Positions 56,644-64,000 of a DNA stretch of 64,000 bases are shown piece after piece. Position 1 is the stretch's first letter, and the number at the start of each line of letters is the position of its first letter. The DNA comes from Paucibacter sp. PLA-PC-4 (lineage in GTDB: Bacteria; Pseudomonadota; Gammaproteobacteria; Burkholderiales; Burkholderiaceae_C). The notes under the pieces are model-generated. The model had not been told where the DNA came from. It worked only from the letters and a program-made list of their open reading frames with translations, and ran no database searches. The position numbers and the translations under genes are program-made. Where the stretch lies: the NCBI RefSeq assembly GCF_026241155.1, contig NZ_JAPFGP010000005.1:186001-250000 (forward strand), in the 5' to 3' direction.

Positions 56644-56706
56644 CCCCCACGCTCACTTCGTTCACTGCCCCCCAAGGGGGCGCGTCAGCGCCTTCGGGCG
56701 GCCGGG
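56644..56706. repeat. GC-rich dispersed-type repeat between cbbF and cbbP
   Basis: An intergenic element with C-run/G-run pairing (CCCCCC-AA-GGGGG, 56668-56680) and a second hairpin GGCGC-GTCA-GCGCC (56679-56692). The sequence pattern (CCCCCACGCTCACTTCGTTC at the start) resembles a dispersed repeat I know from Burkholderiales genomes. It is the only sizeable break in the cbb operon and could modulate message stability or expression of cbbP. Confidence 0.6.
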
Positions 56707-56716
56707 CAGCACTGAC

Positions 56717-57601
56717 ATGTCCGAACGCCACCCCATCATCGCGATCACCGGCTCCTCAGGCGCTGGCACCACCTCGGTCACTCGTACCTTCGAGAACATC
56801 TTCCGGCGTGAGGGCGTGCGGGCCGCGCTGGTCGAGGGTGACAGCTTCCACCGTTATGACCGCGCCGAGATGAAGGCCCGCCAGGCCGAAGCGGAGCGGG
56901 CCGGCAACGGCCACTTCAGCCACTTCGGGCCGGAGAACAATCTGTTCGCCGAGCTCGAGCAGCTGTTCCGCAGCTACGGCGAGTGCGGCCAGGGCCGCTA
57001 CCGCCACTATCTGCACGATGCCGACGAGGCCGCGCCCTACCAGCAGCCGCCCGGCACCTTCACCCCTTGGCAAGACCTGGCCCCGGATACCCAGCTGTTG
57101 TTCTACGAGGGTCTGCACGGCGCGGTCGTGACGCCCGAGGTCGACATCGCCCGCCATCCAGACCTGCTGATCGGCGTGGTGCCGGTGATCAATCTTGAGT
57201 GGATCCAGAAGATCTGGCGCGACAAGTCCAAGCGCGGCTACTCCACCGAGGCGGTCACCGACACCATCCTGCGCCGCATGCCCGACTATGTGCACTACAT
57301 CTGCCCGCAGTTCCGCCACACCCATGTGAACTTCCAGCGCGTGCCGATGGTGGACACCTCCAACCCCTTCATCGCCCGCGACATCCCGCAGCCGGACGAG
57401 AGCATGGTGGTGATCCGTTTCGCCAAGCCCAAAGGCATCGACTTCCAGTACCTGCTGAGCATGATCCATGACTCCTTCATGTCGCGCGCCAACACCATCG
57501 TCGTGCCCGGCGGCAAGATGGAGCTGGCCATGCAGCTGATATTCACGCCCTTCATCTGGCGCATGATGGAGCGGCGCGAGCGTGCGCTGGGTTCCCTGTG
57601 A
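56717..57601 (+). CDS. cbbP: phosphoribulokinase
   Basis: 294 residues. Phosphorylates ribulose 5-phosphate to RuBP, the RuBisCO substrate. A P-loop variant GSSGAGTTSV lies near 12-21, and the catalytic-region string GDSFHRYDR follows. Matches the proteobacterial class I enzyme in length. Its stop overlaps the GTG of cbbZ. Confidence 0.96.
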   Translation: MSERHPIIAITGSSGAGTTSVTRTFENIFRREGVRAALVEGDSFHRYDRAEMKARQAEAERAGNGHFSHFGPENNLFAELEQLFRSYGECGQGRYRHYLHDADEAAPYQQPPGTFTPWQDLAPDTQLLFYEGLHGAVVTPEVDIARHPDLLIGVVPVINLEWIQKIWRDKSKRGYSTEAVTDTILRRMPDYVHYICPQFRHTHVNFQRVPMVDTSNPFIARDIPQPDESMVVIRFAKPKGIDFQYLLSMIHDSFMSRANTIVVPGGKMELAMQLIFTPFIWRMMERRERALGSL

Positions 57602-58284
57602 GTCCGCCGGCCTACCGGCTGATCAGCTTCGATCTGGACGGCACCGTGGTCGACACCGCCGCTGAGATCGCCCACGCCGTCAACCTGGCGCTGCAGGATC
57701 ATGGCCTGGCACCCCAGCCGCCGGACCAGATCTTGCTGCTGATCGGTGCCGGCACGCATGAACTGATGCGCAAGCTGCTCCTGCAGATGGGCGTCCAGCC
57801 CTCGACCGAACTGCCCATCGATGGGTTGCTACAGAGTCTGGATGCGCGCTATGCCGAAACGGCGGGTAGCTCCGCCCGTCTCTACCCCGGCGCGATCGAG
57901 GCCTTGCTGATACTGCGCGCGGCCGGCCTGAAGCTCGCCTGCGTCACCAACAAGGAGTTGCGCCATGCGCTGCGCGTGCTCGAGCGCACCGGCTTGGCGG
58001 GACAGTTCGACCTGGTGATCGGCGGCGACTCGCTGCCGCAGAAAAAACCCGATGCCCGCGTGCTCAGCCATGTGGCGCAAACGCTGGGGGTGGCCATCGA
58101 GCGCTGCGCCCATATCGGCGACTCAGGCATCGATGTGCAGGCCGCCCGCAACGCCGGCTTCGCCGCCTGGGCCGTGCCCTATGGCTACAACGGCGGCGAA
58201 CCGGTCGCGCTGTCTGCACCCGACCGGCTGTTCACCGATCTACTGGCGATGACCGATCACGTCATGGGTCCGTCACTCCCCTGA
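57598..58284 (+). CDS. cbbZ: phosphoglycolate phosphatase
   Basis: 228-residue HAD hydrolase. Nucleophile motif FDLDGTVVDT (Asp11 and Asp13), CVTNK and HIGDSGID for the other HAD motifs. It removes 2-phosphoglycolate produced by RuBisCO oxygenation. The start is GTG in a GTGA overlap with the cbbP stop, a clear sign of coupled translation. Its 3' end overlaps the convergent GMC gene by 12 bases. Confidence 0.94.
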   Translation: MSPPAYRLISFDLDGTVVDTAAEIAHAVNLALQDHGLAPQPPDQILLLIGAGTHELMRKLLLQMGVQPSTELPIDGLLQSLDARYAETAGSSARLYPGAIEALLILRAAGLKLACVTNKELRHALRVLERTGLAGQFDLVIGGDSLPQKKPDARVLSHVAQTLGVAIERCAHIGDSGIDVQAARNAGFAAWAVPYGYNGGEPVALSAPDRLFTDLLAMTDHVMGPSLP

Positions 58285-59925
58285 GCGTATCCAGGCCGCC
58301 GCCCGCTCGGCAATCATCAATGTCGGCGAGTTGGTGTTGCCGCTGGTGATGCTGGGCATCACGCTGGCATCGATGACGCGCAGCCTGGCGACGCCGCGCA
58401 CCCTCAACCGGCTGTCGACCACGGCCATCGCATCATCGGCGCGGCCCATCTTGCAGGTGCCGACCGGGTGGAAGATCGTCGTCGCGATGTCGCCAGCCAA
58501 GCGCGCCAGTTCCTCGTCGCTCTGGTACTGCGGGCCGGGCTTGAACTCCTCGGGCTTGTAGGGCTCAAGCGCCGGCTGCGCGACGATGCGTCGGGTCAGC
58601 CGCAGGCTGTCGGCGGCGATGCGGCGGTCCTGCTCGGTGCTCAGATAGTTCGGCGCGATCGCTGGTGCGGCCTGCGGATCGGCCGAACGGATCTGCACCG
58701 TGCCGCGGCTCGTCGGGTTCAGATTGCAGACGCTGGCGGTGAAGGCATTGAAGCCGTGTAGCGGTTCGCCGAAGGCATCAAGCGACAGCGGCTGGACGTG
58801 GTACTGCAGATCGGGCCAGGCCTTGTCCTGGCTGCTCTTGGCGAAGGCACCCAGCTGCGAGGGCGCCATGCTCATCGGCCCGCTGCGCTTGAACGCATAT
58901 TCGAGGCCGATCAGCGCCTTGCCGAACAGGCTTGCGGCCCGGGTGTTCAAGGTCTTGGCACCCGCCACCTTGAAGACCGCGCGGATCTGCAGATGGTCTT
59001 GCAGATTGGCCCCGACGCCGGGCAACTCCTGCTGGACCTCGATGCCGTGCTGCTGCAACAGCCCCGCCGGGCCGATGCCGGAGAGCTGAAGGATTTGCGG
59101 CGAGCCAATCGCGCCGGCCGCCAGCAAGACCTCGCCGCCGGGCTCCAACGCAACGGTCTCCAGCCCGTGCGGCGTCATCACCACGGCGCCGCTGCACTGC
59201 AGCGCACCGTCGGCACCGCGGTCCAATGTGAGCCGCTGCACCTGCGAACCGGTCCACAGCTCGAAGTTCGGCCGACCGTAGCAGGTCGGGCGCAAGAAGG
59301 CCTTGGCGGTGTTCCAACGCCAGCCGGCGCGCTGGTTGACCTCGAAATACCCGACGCCCTCGTTGTTGCCCCTGTTGAAATCCTCGGTGGCCGGGATGCC
59401 CGCCTGGGTCGCGGCCTGGGCAAAAGCATCGAGGATGTCCCAGCGCAGCCGCTGGCGTTCGACCCGCCACTCACCGCCATGGCCGTGCAGGGCCTTGAAC
59501 GCTTCGCTGCCCTGGCCGCCGTCGAGCCGCCAGTGATTCTCGTGCTGCCTGAAGAAGGGCAGGCTTTCGTCCCAGCGCCAGGCAGGATCAGATACTGCCT
59601 GAGCCCAGCCGTCGTAATCGCGGGCCTGGCCGCGCATATAGATCATGCCGTTGATGCTGGAGCAGCCGCCCAGCACCTTGCCGCGCGGGTAGCGCAGCGC
59701 GCGGCCGTTCAGGCCGGCATCGGGTTCGGTCTGGTACAGCCAGTCGGTGCGCGGGTTGCCGATGCAGTAGAGATAGCCGACCGGGATGTGGATCCAGTGG
59801 TAGTCGTCCTTGCCACCGGCCTCCAGCAGCAGCACGCGCTTGGAAGCATCGGCGCTGAGCCGGTTGGCCAGCAGGCAGCCGGCCGTCCCGGCGCCGATGA
59901 TGATGTAGTCGAAAGTCAGAGCCAT
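58273..59925 (-). CDS. GMC-family FAD oxidoreductase (alcohol/choline dehydrogenase-like)
   Basis: 550 residues. N-terminal FAD-binding motif GAGTAGCLLANRLS, the GMC signatures GKVLGGCSSINGMIYMRG and GAIGSPQILQLSGIGP, and the C-terminal catalytic region HPVGTCKMG with GNTNSPTLMIAERAA. Closest in my reading to AlkJ/BetA-type membrane-associated alcohol dehydrogenases. The substrate is unknown; no betaine or alkane genes are adjacent. Convergent with cbbZ and unrelated to the Calvin operon as far as context shows. Confidence 0.9.
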   Translation of the reverse strand: MALTFDYIIIGAGTAGCLLANRLSADASKRVLLLEAGGKDDYHWIHIPVGYLYCIGNPRTDWLYQTEPDAGLNGRALRYPRGKVLGGCSSINGMIYMRGQARDYDGWAQAVSDPAWRWDESLPFFRQHENHWRLDGGQGSEAFKALHGHGGEWRVERQRLRWDILDAFAQAATQAGIPATEDFNRGNNEGVGYFEVNQRAGWRWNTAKAFLRPTCYGRPNFELWTGSQVQRLTLDRGADGALQCSGAVVMTPHGLETVALEPGGEVLLAAGAIGSPQILQLSGIGPAGLLQQHGIEVQQELPGVGANLQDHLQIRAVFKVAGAKTLNTRAASLFGKALIGLEYAFKRSGPMSMAPSQLGAFAKSSQDKAWPDLQYHVQPLSLDAFGEPLHGFNAFTASVCNLNPTSRGTVQIRSADPQAAPAIAPNYLSTEQDRRIAADSLRLTRRIVAQPALEPYKPEEFKPGPQYQSDEELARLAGDIATTIFHPVGTCKMGRADDAMAVVDSRLRVRGVARLRVIDASVMPSITSGNTNSPTLMIAERAAAWIRSGE

Positions 59926-59968
59926 GCCGCGATGCTGGCGCAGTCGGCATCGCGCGGCAATGGCGTTC

Positions 59969-61336
59969 CTACCGACTCGGCGGCGCTGCTGTTGCAGATG
60001 CGCCCAAGGCATACCAATCGAGCCGTCTTGTCAGCACCATGACAGCGGCCAGCACGATAAACAGCAGCAGCGCACCGACGATCAGCGAGGCCTGCTCCAG
60101 GCTCAGCAGCACATACAGCGCCGCATACAGCCCGCAGACCCCCGCGCCAAAGCCCAGGCCCCGCCGCCAGGCGCCCAGCATCGCCGCGCCGTAGTAGCCC
60201 AGCAAAGCCACCGCCGCGCCGGCCGCCAGCAGATAAGACAGGCCGAAGCTGAGGTGCTCTGACAGGCTCAGCAGCAGCAGGAAGAACACGCTCAAACCCA
60301 GGCCGACCAGCAGGTACTGCACCGGGTGCACCCGGCGGCCCGACATCAGCTCGACCAGGCCGACGCAGACAAAGGTCAGCAAGATGAACATCAACCCGTA
60401 CTTGATCGCCCGGTCACTCATCACATAAGGATTGACCGGATCGACCATCGCGAACTCCAGGGTGTCGATCTCCTGATTGCCGCTGCCGCCCAGGCCGCCG
60501 ACCACCTTGTGCTGCAACACATCGGCCGGGGCCGTGCTGGCCAGCTCGGAGACCTGCCACTGCGCACTGAAACCGTCCTCGCCGACCTCGCGCGAGCTGG
60601 GCAGAAAGCGCCCGCCAAAGCTCGGATGCGGCCAGTCGGAGCGAAGGTCCAAGATCGTCGCGGCGGCGGCGGGCACCAGGGCAAAGCGCTGGGTGCCCGC
60701 CAGCTCCAGGCTCAGCTGCAGCGTCAGCGGCATATCCAGCGCCAGGGTTTCGGGCAGCGGCGCGTGCAGACCGCGCACATAGGCCGGGTGGCCGGTGCCG
60801 GGCTTCACGGCCAAGGCCTGCTCGCCGAGCTTGAGCGCGGCCCCACGCAGGCCGCGCGCATCACTGCTGGCCAGCATCGCCTGCACCCGGGCGCACTGCA
60901 CCCGACCGCCGGGCTGCTGGGGGCGCGGCGGCTCCAGCGCCTGCAGCGAGGCCCAGTTGGCGTCGAGCTGCAGGCGGCCGGCGTAGCCGTTGACCTTGAA
61001 GATGCCACGGTAGCGCGCCTCCTGGTTCAGCGCACCGCCGACCTGCAGTCGATCGGGCACAGCGCTGATGACGAAATCGCGCTTGGCGGTGCTGCGGCGA
61101 CGCTCCTGGTTCTCGTCCACCACCAAGGTCTCCCATTCCTCCGTGCAATGGCGCAGCAGCAAGGGTCCGAGCAGGGTCTGCGCGCCGGCCTGGGCTTGCT
61201 CGACGCTGGCCACCGCTTCGTGCTGCCGGGCCTGGCGCTCGTCGACAAGCCAGCCGATGCGCAAGAGCACCATGCTCAGCAGCAGGCTGACGCCTGCAAG
61301 GATGAGCAGTTTCCAAACCACGGCGCGCGATCCCAT
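59969..61336 (-). CDS. creD: CreD-family inner-membrane protein
   Basis: 455 residues: one N-terminal membrane segment, a large periplasmic region (about 35-305), then five or six C-terminal membrane segments. CreD (Cet) is a Cre regulon target in E. coli and related species, linked to envelope stress and beta-lactam response; its activity is unknown. Strings such as DPVNPYVMSDRAIKYGLMFI are typical. It lies 81 bases downstream of creC. Confidence 0.9.
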   Translation of the reverse strand: MGSRAVVWKLLILAGVSLLLSMVLLRIGWLVDERQARQHEAVASVEQAQAGAQTLLGPLLLRHCTEEWETLVVDENQERRRSTAKRDFVISAVPDRLQVGGALNQEARYRGIFKVNGYAGRLQLDANWASLQALEPPRPQQPGGRVQCARVQAMLASSDARGLRGAALKLGEQALAVKPGTGHPAYVRGLHAPLPETLALDMPLTLQLSLELAGTQRFALVPAAAATILDLRSDWPHPSFGGRFLPSSREVGEDGFSAQWQVSELASTAPADVLQHKVVGGLGGSGNQEIDTLEFAMVDPVNPYVMSDRAIKYGLMFILLTFVCVGLVELMSGRRVHPVQYLLVGLGLSVFFLLLLSLSEHLSFGLSYLLAAGAAVALLGYYGAAMLGAWRRGLGFGAGVCGLYAALYVLLSLEQASLIVGALLLFIVLAAVMVLTRRLDWYALGASATAAPPSR

Positions 61337-61417
61337 ACGGACTCCTCTGTGTTGTGACGCAGGCAGTCTCGCGAACGCCGGTGTGGCGATGAGGAAGTTT
61401 GTGAAGCGGGGGTGAAG

Positions 61418-62857
61418 TCAGACCAGCGGCAGGCTCAACAGCACACGCAGGCCGGGCTCAGCCGGCTCGAATTCAAGACTGCCGCCATGCAGGGCCGCGA
61501 CCTGGCCAACGATGGCCAGGCCCAGACCCGAGCCCTTGCGCAGGCTGCCGGGCCGGGCGGTCGAGAAAAAACGCTGACCCAGCTGAGCCCAGGCAGCCGG
61601 CGGCACGCCAGGGCCCTGGTCGCGCAGCGCGAACACGGCCCGGCCATCGACGGCCTGCAGACTCAGTTCGAGCACCGAGCCGGCCGGCGCGAAGTTCAGC
61701 GCATTGCCAAACAGATTGCTCAGGGCCAGCTCCAGCAGCTCGCGATCGGCCATCACCTCAAGCGATGCGCGCTGCTGCCATAGCAGGGTCAGGTCTTGCT
61801 GCTGGAGGCGGTCATGCAGCGGGGCCAGCACGGCTTCGACCAGCGCGTCGACGCGCAGCCGCTGCGGATGCGCCGGGGCCTGCTGCATTTCCAGCTTGGA
61901 CAGCTCCAGCAGGCGCTCGACCAGCTCGCCCATGCGCTCGCTCTGCGCCACCACCTGGCCGGCAAAGCGCTGGCGGTCGGCCGGGGCCAGCTCGTCTTGC
62001 AGCAGTTCGCCGGCGCCGCGCATGGCGGCCAGCGGGCTTTTGAGCTCATGGGTCAGCGCGCGCACCGTGTGCTCGATGTGCTCGCGCCCGTCGAGCCGTT
62101 CGCGCATCGCCGCCATCGCCCGCGCCAGCTCGCCCAGCTCACCGGGCACGCTGGGTGGCGGCTGTTGCGGCAGGCCTGCCTGCACCTGGCGCGCATAGTC
62201 GCGCAGCCGCCGCACATGCCAGACCAGCCACAGGGTCACGGCCACGCCCAGCGCTATCGACAGTCCCAGCAGCGCCAGTCCGGCGATCAGGATGCGGCGC
62301 TCGGCACGGTCGATGAAGCGCTGCACCGTGGCCAGCGGCTTGGCCACGGTGACCACGCCGATGATGGCGTCGCCGCGGCGAACCGGCGCGGCCACATACA
62401 TCACCGAGCTGCGGTCGTCGCCCTCGGTGATGCGGGTCGAGCGCGCGCCATAGTCGCCGCGCAGGGTGCGCGCCACATCGCGCCAGCCCGAGTAGTCCTC
62501 GCCGACGGCAGGACGCGGGCCCGAGTCAAGCAAGACCCGACCCTGGGCATCGGTCACATAGATGCGAAAGTCCAGGCTCTGCTTGCGCAGGCCCCAGATG
62601 TGGGCATCGACCGGGCGCTGCGCATAGTCCGTGACGCGCTGCGCGAAGCGGCTGCCAGCCAGGTCAGCGCCTGCCGGCAGCGCGGCGATATCGTCCTGCG
62701 CCAGCTCGGCCAGCAGATTGGCGGTGTCCACCATGATGTCTTCCATCACCTCGCGCACGCTGGGCTTCACCTCGGCCAGCACGACGCGCAGCACGACAAA
62801 GGCCGACAGGCCGGCAATCAGGAAGAAGCAGAACAGCAAACGCAGACCGAGGCGCAT
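61418..62857 (-). CDS. creC: CreC sensor histidine kinase
   Basis: 479 residues: membrane segment near 8-28, a periplasmic sensor, a second segment near 190-212, HAMP-like linker, HisKA with phospho-acceptor His270 (ALTHELKSPLAAMRG), and an HATPase domain. Partner of CreB. The ATG at 62857 begins seven bases after the creB stop, so the pair is co-transcribed. CreC was named for carbon-source response; the signal is unresolved. Confidence 0.92.
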   Translation of the reverse strand: MRLGLRLLFCFFLIAGLSAFVVLRVVLAEVKPSVREVMEDIMVDTANLLAELAQDDIAALPAGADLAGSRFAQRVTDYAQRPVDAHIWGLRKQSLDFRIYVTDAQGRVLLDSGPRPAVGEDYSGWRDVARTLRGDYGARSTRITEGDDRSSVMYVAAPVRRGDAIIGVVTVAKPLATVQRFIDRAERRILIAGLALLGLSIALGVAVTLWLVWHVRRLRDYARQVQAGLPQQPPPSVPGELGELARAMAAMRERLDGREHIEHTVRALTHELKSPLAAMRGAGELLQDELAPADRQRFAGQVVAQSERMGELVERLLELSKLEMQQAPAHPQRLRVDALVEAVLAPLHDRLQQQDLTLLWQQRASLEVMADRELLELALSNLFGNALNFAPAGSVLELSLQAVDGRAVFALRDQGPGVPPAAWAQLGQRFFSTARPGSLRKGSGLGLAIVGQVAALHGGSLEFEPAEPGLRVLLSLPLV

Positions 62858-62864
62858 GCTTGAT

Positions 62865-63533
62865 CTATTCAAGCGAGTAGCCGAGGCCGCGATGCGTGCG
62901 TATCGGGTCCAGCTCGGGCGCCACCGCGCGCAGCTTGGCGCGCAGCGTCTTGATGTGGGTGTCCACCGTGCGGTCGCCGCTGTCGGCCTCATGGCCCCAG
63001 ACGGCGTCGAGCAGGGTCTCGCGGCTGTGGATGCGCTGCGGCGCGGCCAGCAGCCGGCTCAAGAGGCCCAGCTCGCGGCGCGTCAGGTCCAGCACCTGGC
63101 CCTGAAAGCGGATGCGCGAGCCCCCGGCCTCGATCACAAAACCCTGCGGCGCCGGTGCGGCCACCGGCGCCTGCGCGCGGCGCAGCAGCGCCCGCACCCG
63201 CGCTACCAGCTCGCGCGGGCTGAAGGGCTTGGCCAGATAGTCGTCGGCGCCCAGCTCGAGGCCCAGCACGCGGTCCAGCTCCTCGCTGCGAGCACTGAGC
63301 ATCAAGAGCGGCAGCCGGCTGCCGGCGGCGCGCAGCTCTCGGCACAGGTCCAGGCCATTGCCGTCGGGCAGGCCCACATCGAAGATCGCCAGCGCGGGCT
63401 CGTGCTGCGTCAGCCGCGCGCGGGCCTCATGCAGCCAGCTGCAATGGGTCAGCGCAAAGCCCTCACGCTGCAGCGCGAAGACGACGGTCTGGGCAATGGC
63501 CGGGTCGTCCTCCAGCAGCAAAATTTCGCTCAT
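62865..63533 (-). CDS. creB: CreB response regulator
   Basis: 222 residues, OmpR/PhoB class: receiver domain with phospho-acceptor Asp in AIFDVGLPDGNG, and a winged-helix DNA-binding domain ending RTHRGLGYSLE. The ATG at 63533 is 10 bases after the MarC-family stop, so the cre genes may share a transcript with it. No creA is present. Confidence 0.93.
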   Translation of the reverse strand: MSEILLLEDDPAIAQTVVFALQREGFALTHCSWLHEARARLTQHEPALAIFDVGLPDGNGLDLCRELRAAGSRLPLLMLSARSEELDRVLGLELGADDYLAKPFSPRELVARVRALLRRAQAPVAAPAPQGFVIEAGGSRIRFQGQVLDLTRRELGLLSRLLAAPQRIHSRETLLDAVWGHEADSGDRTVDTHIKTLRAKLRAVAPELDPIRTHRGLGYSLE

Positions 63534-63543
63534 CAACGGACCA

Positions 63544-64000
63544 TCAGCGTGCGATGTGGGAGGCCAGGACCGGGAATAGCTTGGTCAAGCCATCGGCCAG
63601 CAGCTCCACCGCCAGCGCGGCCAGGATCAGGCCCATCAGACGGGTCATGATGTTGATGCCGGTCTGGCCCAGCACCCGCGCGATGCGGCCCGAGGCGGTG
63701 AAGACCGCGAAGGTCACCAGGCCGACAACGACGCCGTAGCCGACCAGCACGCCCAGCTCCCACCAGTGGCGAGTCTTCTCGGCATAGATGACCATGGTCG
63801 AGATCGTCGCCGGGCCGGTCAGCAGCGGAATGGTCAGCGGCACGACCGCGATGCTGGCACCGGCGTCGGCCTTGTTGGCGCCCTCGGCGACATCTTCCTT
63901 GCGGGTCTCGGCCGGCTGGGCGTTCAGCATCTGGATCGAGCTGATCAGCAGCAAAGTCCCGCCGCCGACCTGGAAACTGGCCAGCGAGATGCCGAAGAAC
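63544..64000 (-). CDS. MarC family integral membrane protein (5' truncated by the window)
   Basis: The reading frame is open to the right edge, so the start lies outside. The visible 152 residues contain three or four membrane segments with MarC-type strings (GISLASFQVGGGTLLLISSI, and PLTIPLLTGPATISTMVI). Function of the family is unknown, despite the name from the mar locus. Downstream it leads directly into creB. Confidence 0.88.
   Translation of the reverse strand, partial: FFGISLASFQVGGGTLLLISSIQMLNAQPAETRKEDVAEGANKADAGASIAVVPLTIPLLTGPATISTMVIYAEKTRHWWELGVLVGYGVVVGLVTFAVFTASGRIARVLGQTGINIMTRLMGLILAALAVELLADGLTKLFPVLASHIAR

Overview
The window is high-GC DNA with dense, often overlapping genes. 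The gene content fits a facultatively chemolithoautotrophic betaproteobacterium, probably of the Burkholderiales (Rubrivivax/Leptothrix/Comamonadaceae side). The evidence is a complete Sox thiosulfate-oxidation operon, a red-type (form IC) RuBisCO operon with CbbX and CbbR, the soxCDYZAXB order, and a GC-rich dispersed repeat of a kind I know from Burkholderiales genomes. This placement is inference; there is no rRNA or other marker gene. I saw no tRNA, rRNA, CRISPR array, prophage or insertion sequence.

Layout. 1-9190: a truncated PAS-GGDEF-EAL protein, phosphatidylserine decarboxylase, tRNA hydroxylase TrhO, a MurA-family enzyme outside the usual his-linked setting, a periplasmic binding-like protein coupled to an RluA-type pseudouridine synthase, and a MASE3-GGDEF-EAL protein. 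9208-12852: a large SNF2-type ATPase. 12887-19809: the sox operon (minus strand) headed by an ArsR-type regulator with a candidate operator. 19962-24396: GGDEF and HDOD proteins, a TauE/SafE transporter, an AT-richer stretch with an orphan terminator, and a TIGR03790-like lipoprotein. 24502-29389: a chemoreceptor, then an aldo/keto reductase and MFS transporter divergent from a LysR gene whose start codon lies in a perfect inverted repeat. 29402-34855: a decayed membrane-protein paralogue, its intact neighbour, tRNA modification enzyme TapT, a multi-PAS hybrid kinase and an unknown exported protein.

34927-40463 is the most unusual part: two DUF2946 proteins, a small membrane protein, two PCuAC copper chaperones, MbnP, the diheme MauG-like enzyme MbnH and a putative outer-membrane barrel, all on the plus strand. 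It reads as a periplasmic copper-handling locus with no methanobactin biosynthesis genes in view. 40533-46631: an amino-acid permease, a TerC/small-membrane-protein/NhaR/TerB-like group, a short HPF-like protein and gene-poor DNA. 46632-51597: a second SNF2 ATPase (with a SWIM zinc finger), a thioredoxin-like protein and an M17 aminopeptidase. 51589-58284: cbbR divergent from cbbLSXFPZ. 58273-64000: a GMC oxidoreductase, creBCD and a truncated MarC-family gene.

How it works together: Sox proteins would oxidise periplasmic thiosulfate and pass electrons to cytochrome c, while the Calvin operon fixes CO2, makes ribulose bisphosphate (CbbP), recycles hexose phosphates (CbbF), reactivates RuBisCO (CbbX) and clears phosphoglycolate (CbbZ). 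The remaining Calvin enzymes (transketolase, aldolase, GAPDH, PGK) and the Sox accessory genes (soxVW, soxEF) are not in the window.
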